Below, piece by piece: positions 17,488-27,174 of a stretch of DNA of 64,000 nucleotides (position 1 is its first letter; every line of letters starts with the position of its first letter). Source of the stretch: Anaerolineales bacterium (lineage in GTDB: Bacteria; Chloroflexota; Anaerolineae; 4572-78; J111); contig JACKAU010000007.1 in the NCBI GenBank assembly GCA_020634855.1, positions 186,001-250,000 on the forward strand, in the 5' to 3' direction. The notes beneath the pieces were generated by a model. It saw only the letters and a list, made by a program, of their open reading frames with translations, searched no databases and was not told the origin of the DNA. The translations under genes and the position numbers were made by a program.

Positions 17488-18195
17488 TTATTTTAAAGCC
17501 TTCTCTATAAGATTTCGCCACGGCGAGCGATAAAACCAAATCACGGGTCCGACAAACGCATAAAGCAAGAACACCGCAAAGGGAACCGCTTGCCAGCCGG
17601 CGATCAACCAGCACAACAGCACAAATCCTCCCAGCGCGATCCATGCTTTGGCCGGCAGGGCCAGCACGTGTTTACTTTTCGGATAAGGGAAATTACTGAC
17701 CATTAGATAACTGACGGTGATCACGGCGATGGTCCACCAGATATTGATCACCCAATGCTGCCAAAAGCTGGCCGTGATGAGCAAAGCACTGCCCATGGGA
17801 ATAGGCATTCCAGTAAAAAAGGCGTTTCGATCTGACGTAATGGTGTTAAATCGAGCCAATCGCAGCGCCCCGGCCATCACAAAAGCCAGCGAACTTAAAA
17901 TGGCCACGGGCCGATCGACCCCCACAATTAGCAGCAGATGATAGATGAGCATCGTCGGGGCCACGCCGAAGGTAACCACATCGGCCAGCGAGTCAAGCTC
18001 TTTGCCGATATCGCTGACCGCATTCAGCCGAACCGCCAATTGGCCGTCAAGTACATCCAGCACTGAACCTATCATAATGAGCAGGGCGGCCAGCAGAAAA
18101 TTACCGTCAGGCAGCACCATAATCGCCACGACTCCACAGGCGAGTGACGTTAGGGTGGCAATACTAGGAATAACTCTGGTAAGTTGTCTAGGCAA
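17488..18195 (-). CDS. pssA: CDP-diacylglycerol-serine O-phosphatidyltransferase
   Basis: A membrane enzyme that makes phosphatidylserine from CDP-diacylglycerol and serine. The CDP-alcohol phosphotransferase signature DG-x2-AR-x8-G-x3-D-x3-D appears, slightly altered, as DGQLAVRLNAVSDIGKELDS followed by LAD. The second residue pair is AV rather than AR, with the Arg next. Several hydrophobic helices surround it (235 residues). It lies between the N-methyltransferase gene upstream and psd downstream on the same strand. Confidence 0.9.
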   Translation of the reverse strand: MPRQLTRVIPSIATLTSLACGVVAIMVLPDGNFLLAALLIMIGSVLDVLDGQLAVRLNAVSDIGKELDSLADVVTFGVAPTMLIYHLLLIVGVDRPVAILSSLAFVMAGALRLARFNTITSDRNAFFTGMPIPMGSALLITASFWQHWVINIWWTIAVITVSYLMVSNFPYPKSKHVLALPAKAWIALGGFVLLCWLIAGWQAVPFAVFLLYAFVGPVIWFYRSPWRNLIEKALK

Positions 18196-18257
18196 AGTAA
18201 CCTCCTCAAGTTAAATGACCTTCATAAATGTTAATTTTCCCGGTTTAACCTTAATTG

Positions 18258-18917
18258 TCAATTAACATCCGGTTTTTGCCAATAAAACGTCCAAGCCGGC
18301 GGCACGTTAAGCCAGACCAATCGCTGCTCAATTTGATACAAATCAGCAAACGAACCAATAGTCTCCTGATTTTGCCTCATCGCCGATTGCGTCGCGGCTC
18401 CGCCAAAGAGGTACTTGAAACGGCTGATGAAAGCATATTTGACGTAACTGAAGACTCCGCCCGGCTTCAGCCGTTCGATCATCAAGCTCAGAATCGACTG
18501 TACCATCTCCGGAGGAAAATTAGTTAGCGGCAGGCTAAAGACGATATAGTCATAAGTAAAACGACCCGCCAGCCCCCGCACGTCGCTGTTGATAAAGTTG
18601 GCCGTCACACCCGGTTTCAATTGAAAGGCCGGCTCGGTCTCAAACCGCCGGCGTAGATAGGCGATCAGATCGGTATTGATTTCAACCATATCCAACCTGT
18701 CGCCGACGTCCAGTAGCGGTACAATCTCGCGGGTAAACGAGCCTGTACCGGAACCAACCTCCAGCACATCGACCCGCCCCTGTTTTTGAGCCAGGTAAGC
18801 CGCGCCGGCCTGCCCCAAATAGCGAGAACTGGGCAGAACCGCGCCCATGTGAAAGAAGTCGGACATGAATTGGCGAACAAATAACTGGTTATTAGAAGCA
18901 GATTCTTTTGAACTCAC
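18258..18917 (-). CDS. Phospholipid N-methyltransferase (PmtA-like)
   Basis: A 219-residue SAM-dependent methyltransferase of the Rhodobacter/Sinorhizobium PmtA type. It has the amphipathic N-terminal 'GAVLPSSRYLG' typical of that family, SAM motif I VLEVGSGTGSFT, acidic loop 'DMVEINTDL', and 'YDYIVFSLPLTNFP' for motif IV. It should methylate phosphatidylethanolamine to phosphatidylcholine. Position next to pssA and psd strongly supports this: the three genes encode PS synthesis, decarboxylation and methylation in one direction. Confidence 0.8.
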   Translation of the reverse strand: MSSKESASNNQLFVRQFMSDFFHMGAVLPSSRYLGQAGAAYLAQKQGRVDVLEVGSGTGSFTREIVPLLDVGDRLDMVEINTDLIAYLRRRFETEPAFQLKPGVTANFINSDVRGLAGRFTYDYIVFSLPLTNFPPEMVQSILSLMIERLKPGGVFSYVKYAFISRFKYLFGGAATQSAMRQNQETIGSFADLYQIEQRLVWLNVPPAWTFYWQKPDVN

Positions 18918-18960
18918 AGTGCTAAATCCATAACCCGGACAAGCCGGAACTAAAAAGGTT

Positions 18961-19040
18961 TTTAGACAGAACCTTCGGCAAGATTTACAAGATGTTTAAA
19001 AATTTATTTTAATCCTGTTAACTTGTAAATCTTGTCTAAT
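18961..19040. repeat. Inverted-repeat element between pmtA-like gene and TPR gene
   Basis: A perfect 13-base inverted repeat (CAAGATTTACAAG at 18979-18991, CTTGTAAATCTTG at 19022-19034) with a 30-base AT-rich centre. The outer words TTAGACA and TGTCTAA extend the symmetry. It could form a long hairpin or be a short non-autonomous element. Confidence 0.65.
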
Positions 19041-19078
19041 TTTCTTGCCCAAAATACAAGAAACTGGTTGTGAAGATA

Positions 19079-22000
19079 CTACTGGTAGCCAAACAGCCGC
19101 CGAAAGGCCGGCTTGTACCACAGACCTTCAAAATCGGGGTTGTTCTGAGCAGCCTCTCGTTTGGCGTCGTCCAACTCAATGGCCTGAGTCAGCCAGTTGA
19201 CGCTGGCGTCATCATTGTTCAACAAAGCTAAGACGCAGGCTTTATGATAGACCGCCTCGGCATTATCGGGATCGAGTTGGATGACGCGATCAAAATCCTT
19301 CATCGCGTTTGAATAGCTGCCTTGGTTGTAAAATGTTAAGCCTCGATTGAGGTAAGCCGCTGCATCGTTGGGGTCGATGGTGATGGCCTGATTGAAATCT
19401 TGCAGCGCCTGCTCGTAGTTACCTTCATCATAGTAGGCCAAAGCGCGATTGTAAAGCGTGCCGGTGTTGTCGGGGTCGTGGGCCAGGGCCTGCTCATAAT
19501 CTTGGATGGCCAGGTTGTGCTCGCCCAGCGCATCGTAGGCTTCGCCGCGGGCATTGTAAGCCGCGACATCTTCCGGATCGAGATAGAGGGTGCGGGTGTA
19601 ATCCTTGACCGCTTGTCGGTGATTGCCCAGCTTGCTGTAAGCCAACCCGCGATTCTTGTACGTGGCCGGGTTATTGTTATCGAGCTGTAAAGCCTGGTTG
19701 TAACCCTCGATGGCCTGTAGATAATCACCCTGTTTGAAATAGGCGTTGCCGCTGTTGGTGTAAATTGCCGGGTCATCGGGACTGAGTCGAATTGCCTCGT
19801 TGAAATCCTCGATCGCGGCGTTGGTCGCGCCCTGCTGCATGTAGATGATGCCCCGGTTGTGGTAGTAGGTCGCCACCTCATTGTCGAGCATAATCGCTTT
19901 GGTGAAATCGTCGATGGCTTGCTGGTACTGCTGGTTGTTGGCGTGGATGCTGCCGCGATAGTTGTAGGCGGCGCCGTTATCCGGTTCCAATTCGACCACC
20001 CGCGAAAAGTCCGCCAGCGACTCCGAATATTTATGCTGGGCGCCCAATACTAGCGCCCGGTTTTGCAGCACCACCACGTTATCCGGTTGCAAGACCAACG
20101 CTTGAGTGTAACTCTCCAACGCCTCGGTGTACTGGCCCAGATGGGCATAGGCCAGACCCAAATTGTGGCAGAGATCGGCCTCGTTGGGATTGAGGGCCAT
20201 CGCCCGTTTGAAATCGTCAATCGCCTGAGCGGCTTCATTTTGATAAAGCAAGGCCAGCCCGCGCCGATAGTAGGTTTCCCATTGATCCGGGTCGAGTTGA
20301 ATCGACTGGCTGAAATCGGTGATGGCCCGCTGGTATTGGCGCTGCATCAAATAGACCCGGCCCCGGTTGAAGAGAATGTCTGCGCCCTGAGGACGCAGCC
20401 GGATGGCCTGATTGAGATCGCGCATAGCTCGGCTCGGATCATTCTGTTCCAAATAAAGTTGGCCGCGATTGGCCAGCGCATCGGCGTACTTGGGATTGAG
20501 CCGCAGCGCCTCATCGAAATCGTCCAGCGCCTTGGCATAGCTTTTCAGCCGAGCCTGAGCCAGACCGCGTTGGTTCAAGGTAAAGGCATCAGCCGGATGG
20601 AGCCGCAGCGAGCGGCTAAAGTCATCGACAGCCCCCGCGTAATTTTCCGTACGTAGATGAGCCAACCCGCGATAGCGGTACAACCGCGACTGCTCCGGAC
20701 GGCTCTCGTCACCCTGACTCTTAGCGCTCAGCGCGATAGCTCGATCATAATCAGCAATGGCCTGATTGTAATTATTTTGACGGCTGTACACCAGCCCGCG
20801 ATTAGTGTAACCGTCGATCATCTCCGGCGCTAGCGACAGCGCCTGATCAAAATCGGCGATGGCCGGCTCGTAGGCTTCGGTCGCGGCATGCACCCGGCCG
20901 CGTTCGTTAAGCAGCCGAGCGTCAGCCGGAACCAACTCGATCGCTTCATTGAAATCAGCCAGCGCCTGAACGTGGTCGCCGCGCCGCGAGTAAATGACGC
21001 CCCGGTAATACAAACACTGCACCCGGATTTCATCATCGGGCGTAAGGTCGAGCGCCCGATTAAAGTCCGCCTCAGCCGCAGCGAAGTTTTCCTGCTCAAA
21101 ATACGCCCGGCCGCGTCCATAGAATGCGCCGGCATTAGCCGGATCGAGCCGCGCCGCCAGGTTGAAGGACTCGACCGCTTCGACCAACTGCCCCAGTTCG
21201 GTGTAAGCCAGCGCCTTATGATAAACCACGTCGGCCTGACCCGGCTTGAGTAACAGGGTTTGGTTGTAATCCTCCAGGGCGTGACCATGCTGGCCCTGCC
21301 GGGCATAGACCCGTCCGCGCTGGTAAAAGGCGTCCCCGGCCTGAGGATCAAGGACAATCACTTCATTAAAATCGGCCGCCGCCCGGCGTAGATCATTTTG
21401 TTCGGCGTGGGCCAACCCGCGCCGGTACAGCGTCCGCCGGTCGCGTGGATTGAGCTTGAGGGCCTGATCAAAACTTTCGATGGCCTGCTCAAAGTGACCC
21501 TGTTGAGCATGGATCATACCGCGCTGGCTGAAGATGTCGCCGACCTGCTCATCGAGCGGACCGCTCTTGCGGGTGGCGTCCAGAATCGGATTATCGAGTA
21601 GCAGCACCGCGGCCTGATCCAGATCGGCCTCCGCTTTTTCCGTGTCGCCCAACGCGGCGTAGGTCTGGCCGCGATATTTGTACAGTAGCGCCTTATCGGA
21701 CGTACCGTTCGATGCGCCGGACACCAATTCAAAGGCCCGGTCAAAATCCTCGATAGCCGGCCGATATTGCCCCTGCTCATACAGGGCTATCCCTCGTTGA
21801 AGATAGTGATTCATTTTCGGTTTCAACGCGATGGCCTGATTGTAATCCGCGACGGCTTGTTTGTAGTTGGCCTGACGGGCATAAACCGCGCCGCGCAAAG
21901 CAAACGCCTCAGCGTTTTTGGGCTCCAAGTCCAGCGCTTGACCGGCGTCACGGTGGGCTTGATCGACCTGCCCCAGTTGCAAGTTCGCCTGACCACGCAG

Positions 22001-25000
22001 TACATAAGCGGGGACGTTATCCGGCAGCAGTTCGACCGCCCGATCAAGATCAACGGCGGCTTGGGCGTAATTTTCTTGGGCCAGACAGGCTCTGGCTCGG
22101 TTGAGGTAGAGCGCCCCCTTGCTACTGTCCAAAGCCACGGCCTGACTGAAATCGCTAATGGCCTGCGGGTAGTTGCCCAGATGAGCGTGGGCTTGACCAC
22201 GCTGATCAAAGAAATCGACGCTGCCGGGAGCCAGCCGAATCGCCTGGTTGAAATCGCCGACTGCTTTGGTGTAATCGCCCTGCCGATTGTAAAGCATTCC
22301 GCGCCAATAATAAAGCAGCGCCTCATCCGGCTCTAACCGAATGGCCCGATTGAAATCCTCAATCGCCTTGAGCGCGAGATTTTGGCGCGTATACGCCAGC
22401 CCGCGCTGCTTGAACGCGGCGGCCAGGCGACCGTCCAGTTTGATGGCCTCACTGAAATCCTCGATGGCCTGGCCATCAAGCGACCGAGCCACGTAGACCA
22501 GCCCACGCCGGTAGAAATAGGGCGCCTGCCGCCGGTCAAGCTGGAGCGCCTGCTCATAATCCCGCAGCGCGCCCGCCAAATCCGGCGCCGGCCGATCGCA
22601 CAGCGCGTTAGCCCGGTTGAAGTAAAATTCCGCCTGCCGGGGATCGAGGTTAATCGCCAGGTTGTAGTCGTCGATAGCCTGATCGAAATCATCCAATGCA
22701 GCTAGCGCAGCCCCGCGCTGATTGAGGGCCTGGGCGTGCTCGTCGTCAAACTCCAAGACTTCGTTGAAATCCTCGATAGCTTCATCGTGATGCTGCAACG
22801 CGCTCAGAGCGATACCGCGCCGGTAAATCACCTCGCTCCGCCAGCCGTCACGCTCCAAAGCTTGGTTGTAATCGTCAATGGCCTCGGCAAAGTTACCCTG
22901 CCCGGCTTGAGCCAGCCCCCGATAAAAATAAACCGAGGGCAGCGCCGCATCCAGCTTGATCGCCTGGTTGAAATCCTCCACCGCCCGAGGGTAATCCTGC
23001 TGCCGAATTCTGGCCCGGCCCCGGTTATAGAACGCCCCGGCCGATTGGGGGTTCAGCGTGATCACCTGGTTCAAGTCGCCGATGGCCAGCATATGCTCGC
23101 CCTGTTCCAAGTAAGCTTGCCCCCGATACTTAAAGACGTTCAGCCGGTCGGCTTCATTCAAATCCAGCGCCAGCGCCTGATCGAAATCTTCGATGGCTTG
23201 ATCGTAATCCTGCAAGGTCATCGACGCCAGCCCGCGCCGGTACAACGCCCCGCCGCTGCGGGGATTCAAGAACAACGCCTGGTTGAAATCTTCGATAGCC
23301 TGCCGGGCGTTGGCCTCGACGGACTCATCGACCAGGTTGTAATCCATCGTAATGCAGCCGCGATAGTAGTAAGGTACGTCGCTGTCGGGGTTGAGTTGGA
23401 TGGCCCGGTCGAAATCAGCCAGCGCCGGCTCGATCTCGCCCACAGCGGCATAAGCCTGACCGCGCCCGGCCAGCGTCTCAACATCCTGCGCATCGAGTTG
23501 CAGCGCCCGGCTAAAATCGGCCACGGCGCTTTCATAATCCGCCTGGGCCAGGTACACCTTACCCCGATTCTTATATGCGGCCAGATTTTGGTCGTCGAGA
23601 CTCAAAGCGCGAGAAAAATCGGCAAGGGAATGTTCCAGGTGCGACATTCGGGCCAGGGCGTACCCACGCTCGTTATAGGCTCGGCTCAACTCCTCCGCTG
23701 AGAGAGGAATCGGCGGCGCTTTGGCCGGCGTGGGTTTGATCTCCTCTTGCGGCTGAGGCGGCGGTGTATCGTCGATCATTTCACCGGTTTCGTCGAGAAT
23801 TTCGGTCTGAGCCGGGGCATCGATGATCTCAACCCCGTCAGCCGGAGCCGGCTCGGGCGTACTCACCACCACCGGCGTCTTCTCTCCTTCAGCCAGCACC
23901 TCCACAGCGGCGGGTTGTTCGACCTGCTCGCTGAGATCGATAGCCTGATCATAATCCTCAATCGCCGTCTCGAACTGCTCCCGACGGCCGTAGGCCATAC
24001 CGCGCTGATAAAAAGCCACAGCCAGACCGGGGCTAATCTCAATGGCCCGGTTGTAATCATCAATGGCCTGCTCGTACTGCCCCTGCTCGGCGTAAGCCAG
24101 TCCCCGATGGGTGTAAAGCTGGGCATCCTCAGGAGCCAGAGCTAAGGCCCGCTCAAAATCTTCAACGGCCCGCGCAAAGTTTTCAGCCGGCGGCATGGTG
24201 TAGGCCAGGCCGCGTTGGTAGTAAACGTCCTTAATTGATAATTGAGAATTGATAATTGAGAATTGGGGATTGGGGACTGGAGACTGGAGATTAGAGATTG
24301 GAGATGCAACCCTATCACCCTGCAACTCTGTAACCTTGTCACCCTGCAACCCTGCGACCTTGCCACCCTGCAACTCTGCTTCATCGATTCCGTCCAGGGC
24401 ACGGTCAAAGTAGCGGATAGCACGCACCGGATCGCGACGTTCGAGGAGAGCTAATCCTAAGTTATATAATGAAAGGCGATCGGTGGGATCGAGGCGGATA
24501 GCCTGATCGAAATCGGCGACGGCCTGATCCGGGTTGTTTTGCCGATGGTAGGCCAGGCCGCGCTGTTGATAGGCGGCGGCGTGGCGGGGATCGCGTTCGA
24601 TGGTGCGGCTGAAATCGTCGATGGCTTGATCGAGTTGGTCTTGAGCGGCGTAAGCCAGGCCGCGCCGGAAGTAGGCTTCGACGTTGTCGGGCTGAAGTTC
24701 GATAGCCCGGCTAAAATCACGGGTCGCCTGGGCCAACTCTTGTAAATCGGCGTAGGCCAGCCCGCGATAAAAGTACGGGGCCGCTTCGTCCGGTTTTAGG
24801 AGGATAGCTTTAGCATAATCTTCGATGGCCCGGTCGTGATCGCCCTGTCGAGTAAACGCCTGGCCGCGATCGATCAATAGGGCCGGATTGTCAGCATCAA
24901 GCCGGATGGCCTGGTCAAAATCATCAACCGCCCGCAGCGGGTCGGCGTTGGGCAGGTAACTATAGGCTTGCCCACGTAGATGATACAGCGCGGCGTTGTC

Positions 25001-26962
25001 CGGCCGGCGTTCAATCGCCTGACTCAAATCGGCAATAGCGCCGGCAAAATCGTCCTGAGCCAGGTAAGCCAGGCCCCGTTCGATGTAGAGCGATGCATTG
25101 TCATCGAACTGCAATGCCTGGCTGAAGTGCTCGATGGCCCGGCCGGCCTCGTTATCCACCAGATAGCTGTAACCCAGCCAACTGTGAGCCATCGCCTGGG
25201 TTGGATCGGGCAATGGATCGCCGGATAGAAGTTCGGTAAGTATCGGCCGGAGATCAGCCCAGTGGCCGGAAAGCCAGGCAGAGAATGGAGAATGGAGAAT
25301 GGAGAATGGAGAATGGTTATCGGAATGGGTGTATCCCAATTCTTTTAGATGGGTCAGGAGATCGAGGAGGAGGGCAGGTTGGTGGGTTAGGGCAGTGAGG
25401 CTAATGGTGGGGAGAAAGGGGGCGGATGGGGTTTCATCTGAGGCCAGGGTATGGTGGAGGCGTTCGAGAGCGGCGGCTCGATATTTGATCGAGGCGGTCG
25501 GTGCGGCGGTGGGGGTCGGAGTGCTGGTGGGTGTAGGAGTGGGCGCAAGACTACCACTAAGATTAACCGGCGGTAGAATCTCCCTACTGATAGGACGGGG
25601 TTGGGACGCTGGAGTTGGGGTCGCCGACTCAGGCTGGAGATCGGCTTGAAGCCGGGCCAGTTCATCATCGAGATAGTCGAGCAGATTGCGCCGGTCAACC
25701 GCCTCATTTTGGTCGCTTTCCAGCAGTGCTTCGGCCAGGGTGGGATGCAGTTCGAACTGTTCCAACAGCTCGTTGACTTTGATCAACGCCTGCCGGCTAA
25801 TCAACCAGTAAAAGGCCGTGCGGCCCGCTTCCGGGCCGAGCAACTGGGCTAAGCGGGGCTGGTCGAACGAACCGAGCAAAGCGGCCCTGGTTAGCCAACC
25901 ACGCTGCGTTTCGCTCAACCCGGCCAGCAAATCGACACCTTCACCTTGAGGGGCTGAGTCGGCTCCGCTGGTTAGCCACACGCTCAGCCACAGGGGCAGC
26001 CGCCCGGTGGCCTGACTGACCTGCGCGATCGCCGCCGGATCGGTCAGGTGGGTATTCTTCTGCATAAAATCGATCACCTCGGCCGGGGTAAATGGTTCCA
26101 ACGGCAAGGGGAGAAGCAGATCGACCCACGCGGTCCAGGCTTCATCATCACCGGGCAGCGGTTCGCGGCCGGCCAGCACCAAACGCAGGTCGCAGTCAAT
26201 GGCGTCGCGCAGATGGCCCAACAGGATCGTCAACAGCCATTCGCACGCTGCCGGATGCAGTCGGTCGAAATCATCGAAGATCAAGACGATCCGATCAACC
26301 GGCTCGGCCAGATCAGAACTGACTTCGGCGCTATTTGGGTTAAGCCCGTCCTGGCTGTTTTCACTTACTTCATACCCTCTACCCCTTACGCCTTGGTTCA
26401 AATCCATGACTAACGCTTCCGTTAGCAGCGCGATCGGCGTTTCAAAGGCGAGGGCCAGTTCATCAGCGGACCAGCGCAGACCGGCAAATTGATCGAGATT
26501 GGGCGAAAAGGGCGCTAGCGTGGGATCGAGGCCGAGCAAAACTGGCCGTTCAAAATGGCGCAGAAGCTGGCGCACGTCGGTGGTGCGCGCCAAGGCGGTT
26601 TCGCGCAGCGACCGGCGCTGTTCGAACAGCCGGTCAAAGCGAGGGGTGGCGACCGGTTCGCCGGCCCGATGCAAGCCATCGGCGATGGTCCATAGCAGGC
26701 TGACGGCATCGTGACCAAACATAGCGCTGCCGTCGATGCGGCTGTAGATAGTTTGATCGGGCCGGTACCACTCCAATTCGTCCAGCAGGCGGCTTTTACC
26801 CACGCCGCCGGGGCCGGAGACGGCGGTGATTAAGCGAACTTGCGGATGGTCTTTAGGGCGATGAAAATGAAGCCGGTACAGACCAATTTCTTTTTCGCGA
26901 CCGGCGAAAACGGATTGCCCCGGCTCGGGCTGGGGCAGGGGTCTTCGTTGAGCAAACGGCAT
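19079..26962 (-). CDS. Giant STAND-like NTPase with dozens of TPR repeats
   Basis: 2627 residues. The N-terminal 450 residues form an AAA/STAND-type NTPase: 'FAGREKEIGLYRLHF', Walker A SGPGGVGKSRLL, Walker B VLIFDDFDRLHP, a sensor strand 'LRLVLAGREP', and a winged-helix-like region before 'LFELHPTLAEALL'. The remainder is about 50-60 tandem TPR units of 34 residues (AIxDFNQAIxLDPxxAxxYxxRGLAY), interrupted by a Pro/Glu-rich linker near residue 1040. No membrane segment or effector domain was found. Similar architectures act as signalling scaffolds or in self/non-self and phage-sensing systems, which is an inference here. I start at ATG 26962 behind GAGGG; an upstream TTG at 27004 is possible. 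Several low-complexity inserts sit in frame inside it. Confidence 0.85.
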   Translation of the reverse strand: MPFAQRRPLPQPEPGQSVFAGREKEIGLYRLHFHRPKDHPQVRLITAVSGPGGVGKSRLLDELEWYRPDQTIYSRIDGSAMFGHDAVSLLWTIADGLHRAGEPVATPRFDRLFEQRRSLRETALARTTDVRQLLRHFERPVLLGLDPTLAPFSPNLDQFAGLRWSADELALAFETPIALLTEALVMDLNQGVRGRGYEVSENSQDGLNPNSAEVSSDLAEPVDRIVLIFDDFDRLHPAACEWLLTILLGHLRDAIDCDLRLVLAGREPLPGDDEAWTAWVDLLLPLPLEPFTPAEVIDFMQKNTHLTDPAAIAQVSQATGRLPLWLSVWLTSGADSAPQGEGVDLLAGLSETQRGWLTRAALLGSFDQPRLAQLLGPEAGRTAFYWLISRQALIKVNELLEQFELHPTLAEALLESDQNEAVDRRNLLDYLDDELARLQADLQPESATPTPASQPRPISREILPPVNLSGSLAPTPTPTSTPTPTAAPTASIKYRAAALERLHHTLASDETPSAPFLPTISLTALTHQPALLLDLLTHLKELGYTHSDNHSPFSILHSPFSAWLSGHWADLRPILTELLSGDPLPDPTQAMAHSWLGYSYLVDNEAGRAIEHFSQALQFDDNASLYIERGLAYLAQDDFAGAIADLSQAIERRPDNAALYHLRGQAYSYLPNADPLRAVDDFDQAIRLDADNPALLIDRGQAFTRQGDHDRAIEDYAKAILLKPDEAAPYFYRGLAYADLQELAQATRDFSRAIELQPDNVEAYFRRGLAYAAQDQLDQAIDDFSRTIERDPRHAAAYQQRGLAYHRQNNPDQAVADFDQAIRLDPTDRLSLYNLGLALLERRDPVRAIRYFDRALDGIDEAELQGGKVAGLQGDKVTELQGDRVASPISNLQSPVPNPQFSIINSQLSIKDVYYQRGLAYTMPPAENFARAVEDFERALALAPEDAQLYTHRGLAYAEQGQYEQAIDDYNRAIEISPGLAVAFYQRGMAYGRREQFETAIEDYDQAIDLSEQVEQPAAVEVLAEGEKTPVVVSTPEPAPADGVEIIDAPAQTEILDETGEMIDDTPPPQPQEEIKPTPAKAPPIPLSAEELSRAYNERGYALARMSHLEHSLADFSRALSLDDQNLAAYKNRGKVYLAQADYESAVADFSRALQLDAQDVETLAGRGQAYAAVGEIEPALADFDRAIQLNPDSDVPYYYRGCITMDYNLVDESVEANARQAIEDFNQALFLNPRSGGALYRRGLASMTLQDYDQAIEDFDQALALDLNEADRLNVFKYRGQAYLEQGEHMLAIGDLNQVITLNPQSAGAFYNRGRARIRQQDYPRAVEDFNQAIKLDAALPSVYFYRGLAQAGQGNFAEAIDDYNQALERDGWRSEVIYRRGIALSALQHHDEAIEDFNEVLEFDDEHAQALNQRGAALAALDDFDQAIDDYNLAINLDPRQAEFYFNRANALCDRPAPDLAGALRDYEQALQLDRRQAPYFYRRGLVYVARSLDGQAIEDFSEAIKLDGRLAAAFKQRGLAYTRQNLALKAIEDFNRAIRLEPDEALLYYWRGMLYNRQGDYTKAVGDFNQAIRLAPGSVDFFDQRGQAHAHLGNYPQAISDFSQAVALDSSKGALYLNRARACLAQENYAQAAVDLDRAVELLPDNVPAYVLRGQANLQLGQVDQAHRDAGQALDLEPKNAEAFALRGAVYARQANYKQAVADYNQAIALKPKMNHYLQRGIALYEQGQYRPAIEDFDRAFELVSGASNGTSDKALLYKYRGQTYAALGDTEKAEADLDQAAVLLLDNPILDATRKSGPLDEQVGDIFSQRGMIHAQQGHFEQAIESFDQALKLNPRDRRTLYRRGLAHAEQNDLRRAAADFNEVIVLDPQAGDAFYQRGRVYARQGQHGHALEDYNQTLLLKPGQADVVYHKALAYTELGQLVEAVESFNLAARLDPANAGAFYGRGRAYFEQENFAAAEADFNRALDLTPDDEIRVQCLYYRGVIYSRRGDHVQALADFNEAIELVPADARLLNERGRVHAATEAYEPAIADFDQALSLAPEMIDGYTNRGLVYSRQNNYNQAIADYDRAIALSAKSQGDESRPEQSRLYRYRGLAHLRTENYAGAVDDFSRSLRLHPADAFTLNQRGLAQARLKSYAKALDDFDEALRLNPKYADALANRGQLYLEQNDPSRAMRDLNQAIRLRPQGADILFNRGRVYLMQRQYQRAITDFSQSIQLDPDQWETYYRRGLALLYQNEAAQAIDDFKRAMALNPNEADLCHNLGLAYAHLGQYTEALESYTQALVLQPDNVVVLQNRALVLGAQHKYSESLADFSRVVELEPDNGAAYNYRGSIHANNQQYQQAIDDFTKAIMLDNEVATYYHNRGIIYMQQGATNAAIEDFNEAIRLSPDDPAIYTNSGNAYFKQGDYLQAIEGYNQALQLDNNNPATYKNRGLAYSKLGNHRQAVKDYTRTLYLDPEDVAAYNARGEAYDALGEHNLAIQDYEQALAHDPDNTGTLYNRALAYYDEGNYEQALQDFNQAITIDPNDAAAYLNRGLTFYNQGSYSNAMKDFDRVIQLDPDNAEAVYHKACVLALLNNDDASVNWLTQAIELDDAKREAAQNNPDFEGLWYKPAFRRLFGYQ
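24235..24385 (-). repeat. Low-complexity repeats inserted between TPR units
   Basis: Two repeat types lie side by side in frame. CTGCAACCCTGC/TTGTCACCCTGC words encode repeated LQGDKV-like peptides, and GATTGGAGA/GAGAATTGATAATT words encode SNLQSPVPNPQ and similar. They split one TPR from the next without a frameshift. Confidence 0.8.
25278..25318 (-). repeat. GGAGAAT tandem repeat inside the TPR gene
   Basis: Five near-perfect tandem copies of the 7-base word GGAGAAT/GAGAATG. In the protein it gives SPFSILHSPFSAW between two predicted helices. Confidence 0.8.
26352..26395 (-). repeat. GTAAGGGGTAGAGGGTATGA-type insert in the NTPase domain
   Basis: A short low-complexity run of GTAGGG-like words encodes 'VRGRGYEVSEN' and lies just before the Walker B strand, where the family would have a loop. 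It resembles the intergenic run at 54620. Confidence 0.55.
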
Positions 26963-27063
26963 TACTTCCCTCTTTCTACTCTCTTCATCAGATGAAGGTC
27001 CCAAGGCGCATGCGTAAATTGCCTCGCAGCAAACTCAGAGATTAGCACAAAATGGTCGATGGG

Positions 27064-27120
27064 ACAATTAGAGTTTATGGAGTTTGGAGTTGAAGAGTTT
27101 GTAAGGTTGAGGCGTTAAAA
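27064..27120. repeat. GGAGTTTGGAGTTG low-complexity run
   Basis: Purine/T-rich words (TATGGAGTTTGGAGTTGAAG) fill the divergent gap between the TPR gene and the MFS gene. No clear promoter could be placed across it. Confidence 0.6.
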
Positions 27121-27174
27121 GATTGTTGGCGGCGAAGTTGTGTGTTAATATTCGAGGATGGAAAGGATAAGTTC

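Noticed and set aside
19400..24745. Many ORFs of 60-320 codons on the plus strand opposite the TPR gene
   Set aside because: They are shadows produced by the regular codon pattern of the TPR repeats on the minus strand.
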